Below are positions 58,940 through 64,000 of a stretch of 64,000 nt of DNA, in pieces. Origin of the DNA: Nocardia sp. NRRL S-836 (GTDB lineage: Bacteria > Actinomycetota > Actinomycetes > Mycobacteriales > Pseudonocardiaceae); contig NZ_LGDY01000113.1 in NCBI RefSeq assembly GCF_001279525.1, positions 10,596 through 74,595 of the forward strand. The letters run 5' to 3'. The notes below the pieces were generated by a model that was not told where the DNA came from, searched no databases, and saw only the letters and a program-made list of their open reading frames with translations. The position numbers and the translations under genes were made by a program. Every line of letters begins with the position of its first letter. Within the stretch, counting starts at the first letter, position 1.

Positions 58940-61732
58940 TCACACCCATCCGGCGACGTGCAACGTCACCGCGCGGATCGACCCCTTGTCGGAGTTGACC
59001 ACGTCGGCCACCTTGAACGTCCAGGTGCCGTCGGCGGCCTCACCGAGCAGCGAGGACAACGTCCCCGCCGGCCGCCAGGTCCCCGTGAAGGGCTGATCGG
59101 CCGAGGTCACGGACGAGAACGCCCGCGCGGCCGAGTCGTCGAACACGGCCTGGCAGATGTTGTTGCCCAGGCTGCCGCTGCGCGAGAACAGCGTGACCGA
59201 CTTGCCCGAGGGCGCCGTGAGCGTGCCGACCAGGTCGCCGACGAAGGTGTGGTCGATGCCGACCGTCGTGGCGCCGTCCGCCGTCGAGCAGGTCGCCCCG
59301 TCGATGGAGAACTTCAGGTTCGACGCCGCACCGACGCCCGTGACCGGCAGGGACACCGTGGCGCCCGTCGGGTCGTTGTCCGGGATGGCGATCGGCTGAC
59401 CGGTGTAGGCGAACGTCTTGAACTCACGCGACGGCTCGCCGACGCGGAGGCTGAACGTCGCCGTGGTCGGCGAGGTCGATCCCGCGAAGGTCACGCGTGC
59501 GTCGAGACGGACCGCGGAGCCGAGGCCCGCGGTGGCCGGCACGGTCACCTTGAAGGTGTTGGACACCGTCTGGCCGACGTCGATGTTGCCGTAGTACTTC
59601 GAACGCGGCGCGATGGTCACGCCGGCGGTCGGCGTGGTCAGCACGAGCGAGGTCGACGCGGCAGTGCCGTCGCCGCCGTTGGTCACCGGGACGGTCACCG
59701 TGGAGGTGGTGCCGGGCTTGAGGAAAGCGCTTCCGTCGTTGTCGTTCACGATGGTCGGCTTCTGCGCGCGGGCCAGTGCCTGCGGCGAGGCGCCGGTGTG
59801 CGCGAGTGCGCGGTCGGCCATCACGATGCCGGCACCGGTGCGGTTGTCCACACCGGACTCGACGATGTCGATCGCCGTGGTGACAAGGGCTTCCTTGACC
59901 TCGGCGGGGGTGAGCGTCGGGTTGCCGGACAGGATCAGACCGGCGATGGCGGCGGCGTTCGGCGCGGCGGCCGAGGTGCCGAAGAACGGGCTGAAGCCGC
60001 TGACCGAGGTGGTCACGCCGTCGGCCGCGGTGATGTCCGGCTTCTGGCGCGTCTCGGCGAGGGGCGTGCCGTCGGGGGCGAAGAACGTCTTGCGCGGGCC
60101 GTCGGAGGTGAAGCGCTCCGGCTTCTGCGCGCTGTCGAAGGCGCCGGGGTACGGGCCCTTCGGGTTGGCCGGATCACCGGGCTCCAGGTCGAACGGCAGC
60201 GCCTGTGCGGCGGGCGCGGCCGCGACCGAGATCGCGCCCTTCGCGGCGGAGTGGCCGCGGGTCATGCCGGGCGTGACGAACTTCTTCAGGCCGTCGTTCG
60301 AGTCGGCGAAGCGGCCGCCGAACAGCGAGAGCGCGAAGTGCCGGTCCTCACCGCGGAACTTCACGACCGCGAGCCGCGTGCCGGTGGAGCTCGTCGGCGT
60401 GGTCAGGCGCTCGTAGGGGTCCTGGGCGCCGTCCTGGTTGTTCTGACTGAAGGTGACAACGTTGCCTTGGGCGTTGACCAGGTACAGGTCGTAGTCGTTG
60501 AACGACTGGCCCAGCGGGTCGGCCCAGTGCAGCGTCACCGGGGTGTCGCCGGAGTAGTTCGACAGCGGGTTGAACAGCTGCTTGGCGTTGGGGTCGGGGT
60601 TGAAGTCGTGGGCGGTGCCCGCGAACTTGCCGACGCCGACACCGGAGTCGACGAACTGGCCCTCCCAGTGGCCGGCCGTGCCGTCGGCGACGTTGCCCTG
60701 GTTGCCGGCGCTGGAGAAGAACACCGCGCCGTCGGCGGCGACCGCGTCGACCGCGCGCGCGATGATGCCGTCCTGGAACGGCGACTCGTTGAAGTAGATG
60801 ACGTCGTCGACGATGACGTCGCAGCCGAGCTGGAAGCGCAGCTTCTTGATGTTGTCGGCGAAGCTCGCGTCACCGTTGAACGCCGTGGCGAAGCCGAGCT
60901 CCGCGTTGGGCGCGAGGTCGTGCAGGATCTCGAGCATCGCCGTGCCCTCGTCGCCGGAGCCCTCCTGGCCCGGGACGACGTCGACGGCGGGCAGCTCACC
61001 CGCGGCCTGCGACACGGCCAGCGACGAGATGCCGTCCGACAGGGCGCAGAGCTTCACGCCGACGCCGGTGACGTGGAACGAGCCACGCGCGGCCTCGGCG
61101 TTGTGGGTCTTGTCGCTCTCACTGACCTTGGCGGCCTGCACCGCGACCTGCTTCTCGGCGAGCCGGCGCTCGATCTGCTTCGCCTTGTCCTCTTTGGACA
61201 CAGCGGGCTTCTTGCTCTTCTTGTCCCGCTTGTTCTCCACGCCCTGCGTCATCGCGTCGCTGCCCTGCTCGACGCGGGCGACGTCGGCGCGGCCGGCGAT
61301 GTCGGCGAGCCTGGCGAGCGGAACCTCGGCGCGCACCGTGCGGTTCTCGGAGGACACCGCCCGGATCTGCCCGCCCGCGGCACGGACGGCGTTGACCAGG
61401 TCGTCGGAGAACTGCTTGGCCCGGACGTCCACGAGCGTCGTGCTGTTCGACGACACCGCGACACCGGTCTGGACCTGCGGAAGGGCACCCGTGACGCCGA
61501 CCTGGACGCGCTTGCGCGACTCGACGACCAGCGCGCTGTCCACTTTGGACTCAGCCGGGGTGAGCGACTTCTTGATGCTCTGCAACGCGGCGATCTGCGC
61601 CGCCGTGCGGTCGTTGATGGACTTCGACGCCTTGACCGGATCCGCGTTCGCCGGCGTGACCGCGGTCAGCGCGGCCAGCAGAACCGCGGTACCCGCCGTG
61701 ACCAGTCTCGTGCCTCTTCGAGATCGTCGCAC
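58940..61732 (-). CDS. Secreted S8/S53-like serine peptidase with P-domain
   Basis: 930 aa. Signal peptide MRRSRRGTRLVTAGTAVLLA to about residue 30, a propeptide, a subtilisin-fold catalytic domain and C-terminal beta domains ending in a proprotein convertase P-like domain (GIDHTFVGDLVGTLTAPSG). Active Ser587 is in FFGTSAAAPNAA and oxyanion Asn344 in SSAGNQG. The subtilisin His motif HGT is replaced by DEGTAMLEILHD (261-272). The pair Glu268-x-x-x-Asp272 plus Asp309-Asp310 (VIVDDVIYF) resembles sedolisin (S53) chemistry. GTG 61732 follows GGGGAGAAG. Confidence 0.88.
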   Translation of the reverse strand: MRRSRRGTRLVTAGTAVLLAALTAVTPANADPVKASKSINDRTAAQIAALQSIKKSLTPAESKVDSALVVESRKRVQVGVTGALPQVQTGVAVSSNSTTLVDVRAKQFSDDLVNAVRAAGGQIRAVSSENRTVRAEVPLARLADIAGRADVARVEQGSDAMTQGVENKRDKKSKKPAVSKEDKAKQIERRLAEKQVAVQAAKVSESDKTHNAEAARGSFHVTGVGVKLCALSDGISSLAVSQAAGELPAVDVVPGQEGSGDEGTAMLEILHDLAPNAELGFATAFNGDASFADNIKKLRFQLGCDVIVDDVIYFNESPFQDGIIARAVDAVAADGAVFFSSAGNQGNVADGTAGHWEGQFVDSGVGVGKFAGTAHDFNPDPNAKQLFNPLSNYSGDTPVTLHWADPLGQSFNDYDLYLVNAQGNVVTFSQNNQDGAQDPYERLTTPTSSTGTRLAVVKFRGEDRHFALSLFGGRFADSNDGLKKFVTPGMTRGHSAAKGAISVAAAPAAQALPFDLEPGDPANPKGPYPGAFDSAQKPERFTSDGPRKTFFAPDGTPLAETRQKPDITAADGVTTSVSGFSPFFGTSAAAPNAAAIAGLILSGNPTLTPAEVKEALVTTAIDIVESGVDNRTGAGIVMADRALAHTGASPQALARAQKPTIVNDNDGSAFLKPGTTSTVTVPVTNGGDGTAASTSLVLTTPTAGVTIAPRSKYYGNIDVGQTVSNTFKVTVPATAGLGSAVRLDARVTFAGSTSPTTATFSLRVGEPSREFKTFAYTGQPIAIPDNDPTGATVSLPVTGVGAASNLKFSIDGATCSTADGATTVGIDHTFVGDLVGTLTAPSGKSVTLFSRSGSLGNNICQAVFDDSAARAFSSVTSADQPFTGTWRPAGTLSSLLGEAADGTWTFKVADVVNSDKGSIRAVTLHVAGWV

Positions 61733-61880
61733 AGGGTCTTCTCCCCCGCCGTTGGCGTGCCCCCGAGAACACGCGGCCTACGACCGGATGATCCCGGTCG
61801 AGGCGCCAACGTATGGTGCACGACTGATCACAGTCAGCATCCTTTTGGACTACTTCTCACTTAGCAGGCGCAATCACACT

Positions 61881-63422
61881 TCACAGAACAAACGCGTCAG
61901 TCCACAGCTGACCGGTTCGCCCGGACAGAGCCTCCAGGAGCGCCGCCGCCTGGTTGTCGGTGAGCGACGCGACGAAGTCCACCACGGCCCTCCCCCTCGC
62001 CAGGCCGCGGATCATGTCCGGCCCGGCCGGCATCTCCCCGGTCGGACCGACCAATGTGGACGGCTCCGTCCGGGCGAGCGCCGCGTACTCCGTTTCGGCC
62101 AGCTCCACGAGGTCGTGCAGCCGCCGCGGCAACCGGTCCGCCTCACTCCGGTCCGTGACCCACTGCTCCAACGCGTCGACCAGCGAGCTCAGCAACCGCG
62201 CCTGCCCCCGCTGGTGCAACGCCAGGTCCGGCCGCAACAACACGAACCGCCGGTGCACGAACTTCAGCACCTGCACCTCGTGCCACTGCGCCACCGCCAG
62301 CACCACGTGCCCGGACCTCGGCGTCGGCTCCTCGATCACCCCGACCGCGTCCACGAGCCGCCGCGTCCACCGCGCACTGAATCCGGCAACCTGCTGCTCC
62401 GCCTCGACCGACCCGTCGAACGGCACCGCCAGCAACCCGTCCACCAACTCCTTGCTGACCTTGCGCACCGCCAGCGCGAACGCCTCGTCGCTCATCACCC
62501 AGGAGTCCTTGAGGTGCATGCGCCGCCGCAACGTCTCCAGCGACCGCCCCGGCATCCTGATCTCCGCTTCGAGCTCCGCGTCGCTCAACCCGGCGAGCTC
62601 CAACGCCTGCGCCTGCCACGTGCCGAACTCGGCCGCGACCGTCGCGTGCTGCAGCACACCGACCCGGTGGAAGTCCTCCAGGTCGTGGATGGCGTAGGCG
62701 ATGTCGTCCGCGGTGTCCATGACACTCGCCTCCACCGTCTGCTGCCACGCCTCGACCCGCCCGTCGAACGGCTCGCGCGCCTGCCGCAGATCGCCGATCT
62801 CCGTGACGTACGCCGAGAACTTCGAGCTGCCGGTGCCCGGCATCTCCGCCGGCTCGGCCGCGCCGCGGGGCGCGATCGGCAGACCAAGGTCCTGGTGGCG
62901 GGTCCACGGGTACTTGAGCATCGCGGCCCGCACGGCAACGGTCAGGTCCAGGCCGAGCGCCTTGGGCCCGCGGACATCGGTGGTCGTGACGATGCGGAAC
63001 GACTGCGCGTTGCCCTCGAAGCCGTCGGGCAGACCGAAGCGGTGGCGGGCCAGGCGGTCGAGCACCTGCTCGCCCAGGTGCCCGAAGGGCGGGTGGCCCA
63101 GGTCGTGGGCGAGGGCAGCGGCTTCCACCACGTCGGGGTCGCAGCCGCCGAGCTTCTCCAGCACCGCGGTGAGCTCCGGCCGGGTGGTGAGGCGCTCGGC
63201 GATGGCGCGGGCGGCTTGCGCGACCTTGAGGCTGTGGGTCAGGCGGTTGTGGACGAGCAGGCCCGAGCCGGTGGAGCTCACCACCTGCGTCACACCGCCG
63301 AGCCGCGCGAAGAACGGGGAGCTCGCCACGCGGTCGCGGTCCACCCGGAAGGGGCTGGTCGCGAGGTCGGCGGTCCGGCCCGTGCCACCGGACCGGCGGG
63401 CGATGCGCTGCTCGTTGTGCAT
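61881..63422 (-). CDS. dgt: dGTPase-family deoxynucleoside triphosphate triphosphohydrolase
   Basis: 513 aa HD-domain enzyme hydrolysing dNTPs to nucleosides and triphosphate. LVHNRLTHSLKVAQAARAIAERL, the metal-binding AAALAHDLGHPPFGHLGE (HD pair) and DTADDIAYAIHDLEDFHRVG (second Asp) are diagnostic. It is longer than the usual 420 aa actinobacterial form and has extra insertions as in E. coli Dgt-type. The start ATG 63422 (MHNEQRIARRSGG) is the only good candidate; its ribosome binding site is weak. Monocistronic. Confidence 0.9.
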   Translation of the reverse strand: MHNEQRIARRSGGTGRTADLATSPFRVDRDRVASSPFFARLGGVTQVVSSTGSGLLVHNRLTHSLKVAQAARAIAERLTTRPELTAVLEKLGGCDPDVVEAAALAHDLGHPPFGHLGEQVLDRLARHRFGLPDGFEGNAQSFRIVTTTDVRGPKALGLDLTVAVRAAMLKYPWTRHQDLGLPIAPRGAAEPAEMPGTGSSKFSAYVTEIGDLRQAREPFDGRVEAWQQTVEASVMDTADDIAYAIHDLEDFHRVGVLQHATVAAEFGTWQAQALELAGLSDAELEAEIRMPGRSLETLRRRMHLKDSWVMSDEAFALAVRKVSKELVDGLLAVPFDGSVEAEQQVAGFSARWTRRLVDAVGVIEEPTPRSGHVVLAVAQWHEVQVLKFVHRRFVLLRPDLALHQRGQARLLSSLVDALEQWVTDRSEADRLPRRLHDLVELAETEYAALARTEPSTLVGPTGEMPAGPDMIRGLARGRAVVDFVASLTDNQAAALLEALSGRTGQLWTDAFVL

Positions 63423-63849
63423 GTGCAGAAGGTACCGGGGGTGGGTGGGCTCTCCTGCTCGACTCCGGGTTCGTCTGCACCGACTCCTGTGCCCCCTCTC
63501 GCGATTCCTTGTACGGCGGCGGAGATGACCATGGGTTTCGGACGGTCGTTGGTGGTCGGACAGAGAAGAGACGAGGAGAGGACGGGATCCGGACAACGTT
63601 CACCGGATCGGGTGAGACTTGGCCAGGGTGCTGCGGGTGGCCGGCTGTGGGGGTCGGTCGGCGCGGGCAACGTGCAACAGGCGACTGGTGATCGGCTGGC
63701 TGCTGGGTGACGTGCGGGCTGGCGGGTGATGTGCGGGCTGGCGAGGCGGTAGGCAGGTAGGGCGGTGCGGCCGTCAAGGCGTGGGGCGAGGTGACAGGCA
63801 GCGGTGTGAGAAGAAGCGCCGGCGGAAGTGCGCGAGGAGCGGAATGCAG
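63423..63849. other. Intergenic region between dgt and the rRNA terminator
   Basis: No gene seen in 427 nt. A direct repeat TGCGGGCTGGCG occurs at about 63713 and 63730 (in GTGACGTGCGGGCTGGCGGG and GATGTGCGGGCTGGCGAG). The remainder is G-rich and without clear promoter elements for dgt. Confidence 0.5.
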
Positions 63850-63896
63850 AAAGCCCCCGAGGGGAGCGCTTGTGGCGCTCGACCCTCAGGGGCTTC
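63850..63896 (-). terminator. rRNA operon terminator
   Basis: On the minus strand a long stem AGCCCCTGAGGG / CCCTCGGGGGCT encloses a second stem GAGCGC / GCGCTC and is followed by TTTCTGC. It begins about 9 nt after the 5S rRNA end. Confidence 0.9.
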
Positions 63897-63904
63897 TGTA
63901 CGTA

Positions 63905-64000
63905 AGTTCGGCGGCGACCTACTCTCCCACACCGTAACCAGTGCAGTACCATCGGCGCAGAAGGGCTTAACTACCGGGTTCGGAATGGGACCGGGTGTTT
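63905..64000 (-). rRNA. rrf: 5S ribosomal RNA, partial (5' end beyond the window)
   Basis: The minus strand reads through GGTCCCATTCCGAACCCGG, TAAGCCC, GCGCCGATGGTACTGCAC and GTGGGAGAGTAGGTCGCCGCC, the conserved 5S rRNA segments. About 96 of 117-120 nt are present; roughly the first 22 lie outside. An upstream 23S gene is expected to the right of the window. Confidence 0.97.

Noticed and set aside
61733..61880. Small gene between the protease and dgt
   Set aside because: The 148-nt gap has no start with a ribosome binding site and no biased frame.

Overview
The window reads as chromosomal DNA of a high-GC actinomycete, most likely a member of the Pseudonocardiales (Lentzea/Saccharothrix/Actinosynnema type; this placement is an inference). 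The grounds are strong GC bias at third codon positions, frequent GTG/TTG starts, an F420-type LLM oxidoreductase, an MmpS-like protein, a SigD-type sigma factor, an actinobacterial VLRF1 release-factor-like protein, and the 3' part of an actinobacterial 5S rRNA at the right edge (minus strand). No insertion sequence, phage, plasmid, tRNA or CRISPR array was found. Gene order is compact, with many 1-4 nt start/stop overlaps.

Layout. 0-5.7 kb: quinone-oxidoreductase-like enzyme, amino acid permease, secreted NlpC/P60-like hydrolase, XRE regulator, a structured element with a mini-ORF, the suicide uracil-DNA glycosylase UdgX coupled to a CsbD stress protein under a SigB-like promoter, and an ANTAR protein. 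5.6-13.9 kb: glycogen/trehalose block treX-treY-treZ plus malQ. 14-18 kb: RidA, a LacI repressor, peroxiredoxin Bcp, an MmpS-like protein, and a TetR/F420-oxidoreductase operon with a perfect palindromic operator. 18-23.4 kb: a phenylpropanoid-like operon (4CL-like ligase, SDR, MIO ammonia-lyase, unidentified protein, O-methyltransferase). 23.5-31 kb: M23 peptidase, a gene-free repeat region, penicillin-binding protein, PfkB kinase, MFS transporter and SigD. 31-35 kb: the UfaA1-like/DUF1365/FAD oxidoreductase lipid-modification operon.

36.0-41.1 kb is the highlight: a complete lasso peptide cluster. A 33-codon precursor gene (36037-36138) encodes the core LLGFSGNDRLILSKN, a citrulassin-family sequence, followed by cyclase, RRE protein, leader peptidase, ABC exporter and a LuxR-type regulator. 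A near-palindromic tandem site lies upstream.

41-57 kb: MobA-like nucleotidyltransferase, SIS protein, a second penicillin-binding protein, ABC exporter, enoyl-CoA hydratase-like protein, small HTH protein, ABC-F ATPase, SDR, an unusual ~0.9-kb degenerate tandem-repeat array, a LysR/EamA divergent pair, and a SigE-family sigma factor with an anti-sigma-like partner and apparently a CTG start. 57-64 kb: VLRF1-type peptidyl-tRNA hydrolase, XRE regulator, a secreted protease that looks sedolisin-like (S53-like) rather than a true subtilisin, a dGTPase-family enzyme and the tail of an rRNA operon.
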